Assembly (NCBI GenBank): GCA_910578845.1
Contig: CAJTSL010000002.1
Location: forward strand, 72,464-136,463
Reading direction: 5' to 3'
Source: an uncultured Lachnospiraceae bacterium
GTDB taxonomy: Bacteria; Bacillota; Clostridia; Lachnospirales; Lachnospiraceae
Length of the DNA stretch: 64,000 nt
The notes beneath the pieces were generated by a model, which saw only the letters and a program-made list of their open reading frames with translations, was not told the origin of the DNA and searched no databases. Positions 45,233-53,375 of the stretch are shown one piece after another. How positions within the stretch are numbered: position 1 is the stretch's first letter; every line of letters begins with the position of its first letter. A program made the position numbers and the translations under genes.

Positions 45233-45303
45233 GGTGATTGCGAAACTAAGTTTTGTCTATTTTGACCGGGTTCGTGGCCCAGAATAGCTGTTTCGCAATC
45301 ACC
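45233..45303. repeat. Palindromic mini-element with 14-bp inverted ends
   Basis: GGTGATTGCGAAAC (45233-45246) and GTTTCGCAATCACC (45290-45303) are perfect inverted repeats bounding 71 bases in the gap between the GH29 and GH42 genes. The interior contains TTGTCTATTTTG (45253-45264), which also occurs inverted in the larger element at 24.3 kb. The 18 bases ATAGGTGATTGCGAAACT (45230-45247) match the reverse complement of 24525-24542 exactly. Confidence 0.85.
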
Positions 45304-45317
45304 AGGTTTCGCATATT

Positions 45318-47339
45318 TTACTGCGGAATCTCCATCAGGATAGCCACATCCCTTCCGGCGAGAGGCATCATGTCTCCCTCTTTATATGACACATCTGTCA
45401 GAATATTCCGATATGCGTGGTGCAGGCAGATGTCGTGCGGATCTTCGTCATGATTCAGGAAAAAGAGGAACGTCCCGTTTGCGTTACGGCGCATTGTGAC
45501 TTCTACATTTCCCGTCTTTTCGATGATCGGCTCTATGCCTGCTTCCCGGCAGATATCACCGATAAGTGTTTGATAAAAGCCTGCATCGGAACGGGTGGCA
45601 ACGTAATAAGCGGCTCCTTTCCCGAAAGCATTACGGGTGAGGACTGGCATGCCTGCATAAAAATCATGCTCGTAATGACAGAGCGCTTTGGCGTTTTCCG
45701 TATGCAGAAGGTCGCAAATGAGTTTAGCCTGGTAAACGGTATCCTTATAAGTAAAGCTGTTCGCGCCATCTTCCGGCAAGGCGTCTTCTTCCTCTACCCA
45801 GATGCCCAGGATGTCCCGTAATTTGCCGGGATAGCCGCCAACGGTCACCAGGTCGTGTTCATCCGTATAGCCGCTGAAGAAGGTCGTTAAGAAAATGCCC
45901 CCGTTATTAACAAACGTCCGTATTTTCTCATCATAATCCGATTTTACCATATATAAGAGCGGGGCTATGACGAAGGAATAACGAGACAGGTCATCTTTTA
46001 CGCCGATCACGTCTACCGGGATGTTAAGGCTATGGAAAGCCTTATAATAATGCAGGATCTCATCACAGTAATGGAGGCTCACGCTTGGGCCTGCGGAGAT
46101 ATCGGTTGCCCACCAATTGTCCCAGTCAAAGACAATGGCGGCTTTGGCATCCGTCCTGGCGCCTAATGTCAGGGAACCGATTTTGTCAAGCTCACTGCCG
46201 AGTGCGGTAATCTCCCGGAATACCCTTGTATGCTCATGGCCGACATGGTCAATAACGGCGCCATGGTATTTCTCACAGGCGCCAATGCTCCTGCGCATCT
46301 GGAAAAACATGACGGTATCCGAACCGTGGGCGATAGCCTGATAACTCCAAAGGCGCATAACGCCTGGACGCTTAAGGGAATTATAAGGCAGCCAGTTGGT
46401 GACGCTGGGGGTCTGTTCCATCAGCGCAAAAGGCTTGCCCTGCTTTAAGCCGCGCATTAAGTCATGCTTAAAGGCCGTTTCCTCAAAAGGCGTGTCGTTT
46501 GCAGGATAATTGTCCCAGGAGATGAAATCCATGTAATCCGCCCACATATGATAATCTAGGTCCTGATATGGCCCCATGAGATTCGTGGTGATCGGGATGT
46601 CTGGTGTGACTGCATGAATGGCATCGTATTCCAGTTTGTAACAATTTAATATGCTTTCGGAGTTAAAACGCCTATAATCAAGTGTAATGCCCTGAAAGGT
46701 AGTACGGTTGGCGGCGAAATGTTCAGAGAGCATATTGGGTGTTACGATATCGTCGAAGTCATAGAAAGTATGTCCCCAGAATGCCGTATCCCAGACGCGG
46801 TTGACTTCTGCGATTGTGCCATATCTCTCTTTCAGCCATTGGCGGAACTTGCGCTCACAATTTTCACAATAACAGGCGCCGCCAAATTCATTGGAAATAT
46901 GCCACGCGACTATATTGTCATAATCCTTGTAGCGCACGGCAAGTTTCTCTGCGAGCATTCTGGCATATTTCTGATAGGTCGGGCTGTTCGGACAGGAATT
47001 GTGGCGACCGCCGAATTTATGCTTCATACCGTTGAAATCTGTCCGTAAGATGTCGGGATGCTTTCTTGCCATCCATGCGGGATGCGCGGCGGTGGAAGTC
47101 GCCAGACATACTTTAAGCCCATGTGAGCGGGCCATGTCCATGATCTGGTCTAGCTTCTCAAAATGGTATGTGTCTTCGTCCGATTGTAAGGATGCCCAGC
47201 TAAAGACATTGAGCGTGACGACGTCTATGTGGGCGAGTTGAAAGAGGCGCATATCTTCTTCCCAGATTTCTTCGGGCCATTGCTCGGGATTGTAGTCGCC
47301 TCCGTATAGTATTTTGTTTACTTTTTCATTTTCGACCAT
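45318..47339 (-). CDS. GH42 beta-galactosidase
   Basis: It is predicted to release galactose from beta-galactosides. The 673-residue protein starts at ATG 47339 (a longer in-frame start at 47402 lacks support). It has the family start ILYGGDYNPEQWPEEIWEEDM and the acid/base Glu151 in WHISNEFG. The nucleophile Glu308 is in ALMEQTPS, and the zinc-type cysteines are Cys116, Cys156, Cys158 and Cys161 (GACYCENCERKF). A trimerisation-like and a small C-terminal beta domain follow. It has no signal peptide. It may complement the GH53 galactanase at 4 kb. Confidence 0.95.
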   Translation of the reverse strand: MVENEKVNKILYGGDYNPEQWPEEIWEEDMRLFQLAHIDVVTLNVFSWASLQSDEDTYHFEKLDQIMDMARSHGLKVCLATSTAAHPAWMARKHPDILRTDFNGMKHKFGGRHNSCPNSPTYQKYARMLAEKLAVRYKDYDNIVAWHISNEFGGACYCENCERKFRQWLKERYGTIAEVNRVWDTAFWGHTFYDFDDIVTPNMLSEHFAANRTTFQGITLDYRRFNSESILNCYKLEYDAIHAVTPDIPITTNLMGPYQDLDYHMWADYMDFISWDNYPANDTPFEETAFKHDLMRGLKQGKPFALMEQTPSVTNWLPYNSLKRPGVMRLWSYQAIAHGSDTVMFFQMRRSIGACEKYHGAVIDHVGHEHTRVFREITALGSELDKIGSLTLGARTDAKAAIVFDWDNWWATDISAGPSVSLHYCDEILHYYKAFHSLNIPVDVIGVKDDLSRYSFVIAPLLYMVKSDYDEKIRTFVNNGGIFLTTFFSGYTDEHDLVTVGGYPGKLRDILGIWVEEEDALPEDGANSFTYKDTVYQAKLICDLLHTENAKALCHYEHDFYAGMPVLTRNAFGKGAAYYVATRSDAGFYQTLIGDICREAGIEPIIEKTGNVEVTMRRNANGTFLFFLNHDEDPHDICLHHAYRNILTDVSYKEGDMMPLAGRDVAILMEIPQ

Positions 47340-47563
47340 AGGAAAACCCCCGTTTTGATAAAATGGATGTTGCTTTTTACAGTATAGCACCTTGTGTGGC
47401 AAAAAACTTATGAAAAATGAATAAAATCAGAAAAAACCTAAAAAGTATGAAAAAATACTTGACAGGACTAATATTTTCCAACTGTCGGGACGATATAATA
47501 TACAGAAATAGCGGAATCGTATGATTCTGTAAATGATTATAAAAATTCCAAGGAGGGATAAAC
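47340..47563. other. Divergent intergenic region, GH42 and pre-flagellin gene
   Basis: This AT-rich gap holds no gene. Besides the SigD-like site there is GAATC-GTAT-GATTC near 47514-47527 (inverted repeat), a possible operator. I cannot assign a clear promoter for GH42. Confidence 0.4.
47469..47496 (+). promoter_or_regulatory. Possible SigD-like motility promoter
   Basis: TAAT (47469-47472) and GACGATAT (47489-47496), 16 bases apart, resemble the SigD pattern TAAA, 15 bases, GCCGATAT. It lies upstream of the gene at 47.56 kb, which precedes flagellin. The match is imperfect. Confidence 0.35.
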
Positions 47564-48175
47564 ATGAGCGTAAACGGAGTTACCAGTTCCACCAGTTCTT
47601 ATGATACGGCTTACCAGACAAGCCAGTCTGCTTCTACACCAGTTAAAGAGCAGAATACACCGGCAGCAGGCAAAGAGCCAGGCGCTGTATATGAGCCGTC
47701 CAACGAAACAGCAACATCTTCGACTAAGAAGACGTACAAACCGAATACGGAATTAGTTGCGAAAATGAAAGCAGATCAGGAGAACAGACAGCAACAGTTA
47801 CAGAATATTGTTGACCAGATGTTATCCAAACAGGGCGATGCTTACAATAAAGCAAACGGTATCTGGAGCATTTTGTCAGGCGGAAACTTTACAGTGGATG
47901 CGGCTACAAAAGCACAGGCGGAGAAAGATATTGCCGAAGACGGTTACTGGGGCGTAAAACAGACATCCGAGCGTATCCTTGATTTTGCAACGGCTTTGAC
48001 AGGCGGAGATCCGAGCAAGATTGAAGAAATGCGTGATGCATTCAAGAAGGGTTATGCACAGGCTGAAAAGACATGGGGCGGAGAGCTGCCGGAGATTTCC
48101 AAGCAGACATATGACGCTGTTATGTCCGGTTTTGATAAGATGGCTGAAGAAGCAGGCCTTACCACGAACAACTAA
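47564..48175 (+). CDS. Uncharacterised protein preceding flagellin
   Basis: I do not recognise a named family. The 203-residue protein has no signal peptide or membrane helix. Residues 1-60 are low in complexity and rich in Ser/Thr/Pro (SVNGVTSSTSSYDTAY). The rest is helical (about 62-200) and contains ELVAKMKADQENRQQQLQNI and a repeated Gly-Asp pattern. The Ser/Thr-rich N-terminus resembles those of flagellar or type III-exported proteins. AAGGAGGG precedes the ATG. It is followed by hairpins and then by flagellin, so it may be part of the motility regulon. Confidence 0.6.
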   Translation: MSVNGVTSSTSSYDTAYQTSQSASTPVKEQNTPAAGKEPGAVYEPSNETATSSTKKTYKPNTELVAKMKADQENRQQQLQNIVDQMLSKQGDAYNKANGIWSILSGGNFTVDAATKAQAEKDIAEDGYWGVKQTSERILDFATALTGGDPSKIEEMRDAFKKGYAQAEKTWGGELPEISKQTYDAVMSGFDKMAEEAGLTTNN

Positions 48176-48189
48176 GAAACTGAATAATG

Positions 48190-48221
48190 CTCTGGCTGCG
48201 TAGCAATAAGCGGCTAGAGCA
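48190..48221 (+). other. Hairpin downstream of the 47.6-kb gene
   Basis: GCTCTGGCTGC (48190-48200) pairs with GCGGCTAGAGC (about 48211-48221), with mismatches. Another, terminator-like hairpin follows. Confidence 0.5.
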
Positions 48222-48239
48222 ATCAGGGAACAGAAACGT

Positions 48240-48298
48240 GAACTCTCAACAGGCAGTTTGGGCAGAATACCGGACTGACTGGCTGGGAGTTTTTTATA
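48240..48298 (+). terminator. Probable intrinsic terminator before flagellin
   Basis: AACTCTCAACAGGCAGT (about 48241-48257) can pair, with wobble pairs and mismatches, with ACTGACTGGCTGGGAGTT further on. T(6) ends it at about 48296. Confidence 0.6.
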
Positions 48299-48411
48299 CA
48301 ATTAAAACAATCGGAATTGACGCGCCTTTCTGTAGGTAAAAAGACACATTAGCAAAAAGGCGCATAAAGGGTGTATATAGAGGGAAAGCATATATTAAGG
48401 AGAAAAAGCCT

Positions 48412-49551
48412 ATGGTTATTATGCATAATTTGACGGCAATGAACGCCAATCGCATGTTTAATCTGACGAATACAAAGCAGGCAAAATCAACGGAAAAGCT
48501 CTCTTCAGGTTATAAAATCAACCGTTCCGCAGACGATGCGGCGGGATTGTCCATATCGGAGAAAATGCGCAGACAGGTGCGTGGCCTTACACAGGCATCG
48601 GCCAATGCAGCAGACGGAATATCTTGTGTGCAGACGGCGGAGGGCGCTTTGAATGAAGTCCATGATATGTTACAACGTATGGGAGAGTTAGCGGTCAAGG
48701 GAGCGAATGGGACGCTGACGTCTGTAGACAGGGAATATATCACGATGGAAGTCAGGCAGTTGATGAGCGAAATTGACCGTGTGCAGTCTACCACGTCTTT
48801 TAACGAGCAAAACTTGTTAGACGGTACATTCCAGAATAAGGGATTACAGGTAGGGGCAGAATCCGGTCAGCATATTGCCATTACGATTCGCAATTTGTGT
48901 ACGAATGATTTAATTGCCAGCGCGCTTTCAAAGGGGATTTTCTACCAGACGAATAATGACAGCGCAGTTTGTGATGCAGTTGACAAGCCGCATCCGTCCC
49001 ATACGGGTTATCCGTTGGGCGTGACCGCTTATTGGGTTCCCAATAACAGTACCTATGCGAGAAAGGAATTTTGGAATAAGAGTACGGTCTTGCCATGGGG
49101 CTCGCCAGGGCATTCCCATCTTCTGGGCGCTGAGGACCTGACGGTATTCCATAGTTTTTCCTATGATGCGATCACAGATCAAAATGTGAAGGATAGGCTG
49201 ACGACAGATTATCTTACCGACATCATAGGCGGTAAGGAAGAAGCTTTGTCTAATAAAACACCTGATGTCCGGTATTTCCAGGCTTTAAATGCTTTTACCA
49301 AAAGTGCTATTTTCGATGTGTCGGAGGTACGTTCTGATCTGGGCGCGATACAGAATAGGTTAGAGCATACGATTAACAATTTGGATAATATCGTGGAGAA
49401 CACGACATCGGCGGAGTCGGCGATCCGGGATACGGATATTGCGACAGAAATGGTAAAATATTCTAACAATAGTGTCCTTGCACAGGCTGGGCAGTCTATG
49501 TTATCTCAGGCAAACCAGAGCAATCAGAGCGTGTTGTCTTTGCTCCAATAA
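48412..49551 (+). CDS. Flagellin
   Basis: This is the filament subunit exported by the flagellar secretion system. The 379-residue protein has the conserved N-terminal D0/D1 helices (NLTAMNANRMFNLTNTKQAK, EKLSSGYKINRSADDAAGLSISEKM) and the C-terminal D0/D1 helices (SAESAIRDTDIATEMVKYSNN, MLSQANQSNQSVLSLLQ). The central region, about residues 150-290, is unlike standard flagellins and contains Cys, His and several Trp (TAYWVPNN, GSPGHSHLLG). It probably forms the exposed D2/D3 part. AAGGAG lies before the ATG. A terminator follows. Confidence 0.95.
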   Translation: MVIMHNLTAMNANRMFNLTNTKQAKSTEKLSSGYKINRSADDAAGLSISEKMRRQVRGLTQASANAADGISCVQTAEGALNEVHDMLQRMGELAVKGANGTLTSVDREYITMEVRQLMSEIDRVQSTTSFNEQNLLDGTFQNKGLQVGAESGQHIAITIRNLCTNDLIASALSKGIFYQTNNDSAVCDAVDKPHPSHTGYPLGVTAYWVPNNSTYARKEFWNKSTVLPWGSPGHSHLLGAEDLTVFHSFSYDAITDQNVKDRLTTDYLTDIIGGKEEALSNKTPDVRYFQALNAFTKSAIFDVSEVRSDLGAIQNRLEHTINNLDNIVENTTSAESAIRDTDIATEMVKYSNNSVLAQAGQSMLSQANQSNQSVLSLLQ

Positions 49552-49555
49552 GATG

Positions 49556-49595
49556 GGTAAGCCGTCTGCTAAGCAGGCGGCTTGCCTTATTTTTA
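49556..49595 (+). terminator. Intrinsic terminator after flagellin
   Basis: AAGCCGTCTGCT pairs with AGCAGGCGGCTT, with one G-T pair, and a T-rich tail TTATTTTTATTTT follows. It lies just after the flagellin stop. Confidence 0.8.
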
Positions 49596-49607
49596 TTTTG
49601 ATCTTTC

Positions 49608-50786
49608 TTATGCATCTAATGCCGAGAACACAATATTCCGAACTTTCCTCGTATAGATAGTCGTGCCGCTGTCTGTTTTCTGCTGCATGAGTAAAATTGT
49701 CAATTTATGCTGCGGGTCATTGGTCATATAAGTGCCAAGCCAGCCGTCCCAGCCGTATTCACCTTTGCTGCCAAGATATAGCGCGGCGCCGGGATCCGTC
49801 ATTATGCGGAGCAGGTTCGCGTAAGTGTGTCCGGGAAGATTTTCCCATTGTTCCACATAAGGTTGCTGTGCTGGCGTCAGGTGGGCATTTGTCATGAATT
49901 CCACGGTCTTGGGGGAAAGAAGCGTCTTGCCCTGATAAGTTCCTTTTTGCATGAGCATCTGTGTGAAAGCGGCATAATCGTCAATGGTAGAAGCAAGCCC
50001 TGCACCGCCTGATTCGAATGCGGGAGGCGTTTCCATGCCATTTTGGATCCCCAGATGAGAGAGATGGTTCTCTGCTAAGCCGTTCTCTGTCTCTTCATAG
50101 ATTTTGGCGAGCCGTGCCTGCTTGTCTTTCGGCACATAAAATGCGGTATCTTTCATGCCAAGCGGCTCGAAAATCCTTTTAGCAAGGAACTCACTATAAC
50201 GCATGCCAGAAACAGTTTCTACCACTGCGCCAAGAACATCCGCTGACATGCCATATTGCCATCTTTCCCCCGGTTGGAAAGCAAGCGGGATTTGTCCCAA
50301 ACGTTCCATGATTTCTAATGTAGTAAGCGGATTGGGGGAAGCCAGCTTAGAAATGATTTCTTCGATCAGCGTGCCTGTCCGGCTTTCTGCTGCGCAATTT
50401 TCTCCCCCGTAAACAAGGCCAGAGGTCATGTTCAATAAATCCCGTATCGTCATCGGACGGATAACGGGCGAAATGACGCCGTTTTGGATGACAAACTGAT
50501 TGGCAAAGCTGGGCAGGTACTTTGAGACCGGTTCAAGCAAATCCAGCTTTCCTTCTTCTAAAAGCATCATGGCAGCCGTAGCCGTGATCGGTTTCGTCAT
50601 GGAGAATAAGCGGAAGATGGTATCTCTTTCCATGGGGAGATGATTGCTGGTATCACGGCAGCCTGCCTGATAGTAACATTGCTCTTCACCATTTTGTAAG
50701 ACAAGGCAGGTGGCGCCGGAGACGAAATGGGTAGAGACCATTTCCTCTAATAGGGGTTGGATCTTGGATAGTTGATGTTTGTTCAT
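49608..50786 (-). CDS. Serine beta-lactamase-fold hydrolase (class C/esterase-like)
   Basis: The 392-residue protein belongs to the beta-lactamase/DD-peptidase superfamily. The catalytic SxxK is SMTK, and the second motif is YGMS-like, in RWQYGMSADVLGAVVETVSG. The third motif seems to be in the HTYANLLRIMTDP to GAALYLGSKGEYGWDGWLGTYM region. I place the start at ATG 50786 with AGGAG ten bases upstream; a longer in-frame start exists at 50858. No signal peptide is present, so it may be an intracellular esterase or amidase rather than a secreted lactamase. No resistance phenotype can be inferred. Confidence 0.85.
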   Translation of the reverse strand: MNKHQLSKIQPLLEEMVSTHFVSGATCLVLQNGEEQCYYQAGCRDTSNHLPMERDTIFRLFSMTKPITATAAMMLLEEGKLDLLEPVSKYLPSFANQFVIQNGVISPVIRPMTIRDLLNMTSGLVYGGENCAAESRTGTLIEEIISKLASPNPLTTLEIMERLGQIPLAFQPGERWQYGMSADVLGAVVETVSGMRYSEFLAKRIFEPLGMKDTAFYVPKDKQARLAKIYEETENGLAENHLSHLGIQNGMETPPAFESGGAGLASTIDDYAAFTQMLMQKGTYQGKTLLSPKTVEFMTNAHLTPAQQPYVEQWENLPGHTYANLLRIMTDPGAALYLGSKGEYGWDGWLGTYMTNDPQHKLTILLMQQKTDSGTTIYTRKVRNIVFSALDA

Positions 50787-50824
50787 ATATAATTGGCTCC
50801 TTATATTTATTCCTGCGGGCAACG

Positions 50825-50857
50825 TGCCAAGCAGCCGTACTGGCGAGATGCTTGGCA
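50825..50857. repeat. Inverted repeat in the 50.8-51.1 kb gap
   Basis: TGCCAAGCA (50825-50833) and TGCTTGGCA (50849-50857) are perfect inverted repeats. The 341-base gap (50787-51127) also holds less regular GC-rich inversions near 50925-50970, and no gene that I can support. The last 100 bases contain the ispE promoter candidate. Confidence 0.55.
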
Positions 50858-51023
50858 TCTCTTGGATATGTTGGCAATTGCCACGAGGATCGAATGCTCC
50901 ACAGTCCTGTTGCGCTACAAGTTTGATGCCACATCAGCATGCTGGGGGGTGGCTCCGGCACCATAGCGTGTCAGTAAGGGAAAATTGTTGAAAACGGGTT
51001 TCTTTGCTTACTATCATTATACA

Positions 51024-51052
51024 TTGACAAATCCTGGCAGATTGTATAAAAT
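51024..51052 (+). promoter_or_regulatory. Candidate SigA promoter for ispE
   Basis: TTGACA (51024-51029) and TAAAAT (51047-51052) are separated by 17 bases. TATAAA at 51045-51050 is the same region with 15-base spacing. It lies about 75 bases before the ispE start. Confidence 0.6.
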
Positions 51053-51127
51053 TAAGTACAATCTAAGGCTTTGCATACAGTATACAAAATGAGAGAATGA
51101 CGATAACAGGAAAGCAAAGGTGTTGCA

Positions 51128-52000
51128 ATGGAGAAGATCATAAGAAACGCATACGCAAAAATTAATCTGGCTCTTGACGTGCTACGGCGCAGGGAGGACG
51201 GTTACCATGAAGTGAAGATGATCATGCAGACAGTGGGCATATATGATACCTTAACTTTTACAAAAAGGACGGAACCTGGCATTTTGCTGGAAACGGATTG
51301 CGAATGCCTCTCTACAGGAGAGGATAATCTGATCAGCCGAGCGGCGAAATTGATCTTAGAAGAGGCGGGGATCACACAAGGAGTAGAGATTTTCCTGCAA
51401 AAGCGGATTCCTGTTGCGGCAGGGATGGCAGGCGGCAGTACGGATGCCGCGGCGACATTGGCGGGGTTAAATGAATTGTTTGGCCTTGGCTTCCCATTGG
51501 AGAAATTGCAGGCGTTTGGCGTGACATTAGGCGCAGATATCCCGTACTGCCTGTTGGGTGGATGCGCTTTATCAGAAGGGATCGGGGAGATTTTGACGAG
51601 AATCCCTGAGCCGCCTTCGTGTTATCTGGTCGTGGCCAAGCCGGACATCAATGTTTCTACGAAATTTGTCTATGAAAACCTACATGCGGATACGCTTTCT
51701 TATCATCCGGACGTTGATGGGATGGCCGAAGCGATCAAGGGAGGCAGTTTAAAGGGCATAACCGATCGGCTTGGCAATGTATTGGAGACTGTTACGATAA
51801 GGGAATATCCTGTGATTGACGGGATAAAGGAACTGCTGCTAAATGAAGGGGCAGAGAATGCCCTGATGAGCGGAAGCGGGCCTACGGTTTTTGGCATTTT
51901 CACCGAAGTAGAAAAGGCGCAGGGCGCTGCGGCTAAAATCTCGGAGAAACTGCTTGCCAAGCAGGTGTTTGTGACAGGATTCGTTTCTCCGTCAATGTAG
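51128..52000 (+). CDS. ispE: 4-diphosphocytidyl-2-C-methyl-D-erythritol kinase
   Basis: IspE is an enzyme of the MEP isoprenoid pathway and phosphorylates CDP-methylerythritol. The 290-residue GHMP kinase opens with AYAKINLALDVLRRREDGYHEV. It has the ATP loop PVAAGMAGGSTDAAATLAG and the substrate motif GADIPYCLLGGCA. MSGSGPTVFGIF is the third GHMP motif. AAAGGTG lies upstream. A GntR-family gene follows 49 bases downstream. Confidence 0.96.
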   Translation: MEKIIRNAYAKINLALDVLRRREDGYHEVKMIMQTVGIYDTLTFTKRTEPGILLETDCECLSTGEDNLISRAAKLILEEAGITQGVEIFLQKRIPVAAGMAGGSTDAAATLAGLNELFGLGFPLEKLQAFGVTLGADIPYCLLGGCALSEGIGEILTRIPEPPSCYLVVAKPDINVSTKFVYENLHADTLSYHPDVDGMAEAIKGGSLKGITDRLGNVLETVTIREYPVIDGIKELLLNEGAENALMSGSGPTVFGIFTEVEKAQGAAAKISEKLLAKQVFVTGFVSPSM

Positions 52001-52049
52001 GGAGAAGCTTTTAGGGAGATAAACGGAAAAAGATAGAGGGGGAGAGCAT

Positions 52050-52730
52050 ATGAGCGTTTCGTTCCAAACGAATATGGATGAGTTCCTTCCTTTGCGGGAT
52101 GTTGTATTTAATACGCTCCGGAAAGCGATTCTGACAGGGGAATTAAAACCGGGAGAACGCCTGATGGAGATCCATCTTGCCAACCAGCTCGGCGTTAGCC
52201 GGACGCCGATCCGGGAAGCGATCCGTAAGTTGGAGCTAGAGGGCCTTGTTATCATGATACCGAGGCGTGGCGCTGAAGTTGCACAGATTACGGAGAAGAA
52301 CTTAAAGGACGTGTTGGAAGTCAGGAGGGCATTGGATGCGCTATGCGTGGAGCTTGCCTGTGACAGGATTACGGAAGAAGAGAAGAAAAAACTACAAATA
52401 GCATGCGAAGAGTTTGAAAAGGCGACCATTACGGGGGACGCTACAACGATAGCAGAAGCGGATGTGGCGTTGCACGATATTATCGTGGCGGCAACGGGGA
52501 ACCAACGGCTGGTACAATTGATTAATAATCTGTCGGAACAGATGTACCGGTACCGTTTCGAATATATCAAAGATGAAAATAAACATAATCATTTGGTGGA
52601 TGAGCATAGGATGATTTATGAGAGCATCCTCCGCCATGATAAAGAAGCGGCGGCGAAGGCGGCAAAACTGCATATTGATAATCAAGAGAAGTCTATTATC
52701 AGGCAGCTTCGGCTGGAAAAAGAGAAGTAG
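52050..52730 (+). CDS. GntR-family (FadR-type) transcriptional regulator
   Basis: The 226-residue protein has an N-terminal winged helix (ALRE-type helix in LGVSRTPIREAIRKLELEGLV, about 45-65) and a C-terminal all-helical FCD domain (about 95-215) in which DVALHDIIVAATGN and the later His in LVDEHRMIYE fit the metal-site histidines. The effector and targets are unknown. GGGGGAGAGC precedes the ATG. It is adjacent to ispE and may be co-transcribed with it. Confidence 0.92.
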   Translation: MSVSFQTNMDEFLPLRDVVFNTLRKAILTGELKPGERLMEIHLANQLGVSRTPIREAIRKLELEGLVIMIPRRGAEVAQITEKNLKDVLEVRRALDALCVELACDRITEEEKKKLQIACEEFEKATITGDATTIAEADVALHDIIVAATGNQRLVQLINNLSEQMYRYRFEYIKDENKHNHLVDEHRMIYESILRHDKEAAAKAAKLHIDNQEKSIIRQLRLEKEK

Positions 52731-52737
52731 GAGACTG

Positions 52738-52821
52738 GGAGCCAGAGATAGGTTGAAAAATCAGAGATTTTTCAACCGCGAATTTGTGCCGACGCTGATA
52801 GCGTCTTGGCTCCAAAATTCG
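52738..52821. repeat. Cluster of perfect palindromes after the GntR gene
   Basis: GGTTGAAAAATC (52751-52762) and GATTTTTCAACC (52766-52777) form a perfect 12-bp stem with a 3-base loop. It is followed by GACGCT (52791-52796) and AGCGTC (52800-52805), nested inside CGAATTT (52779-52785) and AAATTCG (52815-52821). GGAGCCA (52738-52744) and TGGCTCC (52807-52813) add an outer pair. No T run follows. It may act as a 3' stabilising or terminating structure, or be an intergenic repeat unit. Confidence 0.7.
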
Positions 52822-52877
52822 TAAGTTGAGCAAAAATAAGGGATTAGTATAGAAAAGACTGGGAATACTCTTTTGTG

Positions 52878-53026
52878 AAAGCAGGTAGGATTCCTGCTAG
52901 GCAGGATTTTTGCTAGGCAAGGTTCTTGCTAGGCAAGATTTTTGCTAGGTAAGGTTCTTGCTAGGCAAGGTTCTTGTTAGGCAAAGTTCTTGTTAGGCAA
53001 GATTTTTGCTAGGCAAGGTTCTTGCC
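52878..53026 (+). repeat. 16-bp tandem repeat array
   Basis: Seven full copies of TTGCTAGGCAAGGTTC run from 52910 to 53021, with C/T, G/A and T/C variation. One or two degenerate copies precede them (52878-52909) and a 5-base partial copy follows. Each copy contains the short inversion TTGC/GCAA. The array ends about 50 bases before the start of the small membrane protein gene. Copy number may vary between strains. Confidence 0.9.
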
Positions 53027-53074
53027 TATAGCCATGCATCTGTAACAGGGCATGGAGAAGAAAGGGGTAATTCC

Positions 53075-53365
53075 ATGAAATTGAAAAGACCAGAGTATCG
53101 GAAAGTGCTTTCTAGTACTTTGATAGGGGCATTTGCTTTATTATGGTGGGGGGTTCTTTATCCAGAGCTATGTTTTCCCGAAGCTACTTATGAAATCGTA
53201 AATGACCAGGATGAGGATGTTAATCATGCCAAAAATAAAAACGCTAAGAAAACGTTGCTGCCTTTGGACGGAGAGAGCTGCTATGGGATGTTAGATGCAG
53301 ATGAAGGGCAGATTATCGTCAGTAGCAGATTGTTAGAATGGCTTAAACACTATCAAAAAGAATAA
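53075..53365 (+). CDS. Small membrane-anchored protein, function unknown
   Basis: I do not recognise a family. I start it at ATG 53075, seven bases after AAAGGGG; a longer frame begins inside the tandem repeats and is unlikely. The 96-residue protein has a hydrophobic helix near residues 14-32 (TLIGAFALLWWGVLYPELC), then an acidic Asp/Asn/Lys linker and a short C-terminal part (GESCYGMLDADEGQIIVSSRLLEWLKHYQKE). It lies 11 bases before murI and is probably co-transcribed with it. Confidence 0.6.
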   Translation: MKLKRPEYRKVLSSTLIGAFALLWWGVLYPELCFPEATYEIVNDQDEDVNHAKNKNAKKTLLPLDGESCYGMLDADEGQIIVSSRLLEWLKHYQKE

Positions 53366-53375
53366 TGGAGGCTAT

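Noticed and set aside
49608..50786. Antibiotic-resistance beta-lactamase
   Set aside because: The fold is shared, but there is no signal peptide and the motifs fit esterase-like or peptidase-like members as well. Resistance cannot be claimed.
52878..53026. CRISPR-like array
   Set aside because: The 16-base units are contiguous with no unique spacers, and no cas genes are in the window. It is a simple tandem repeat.
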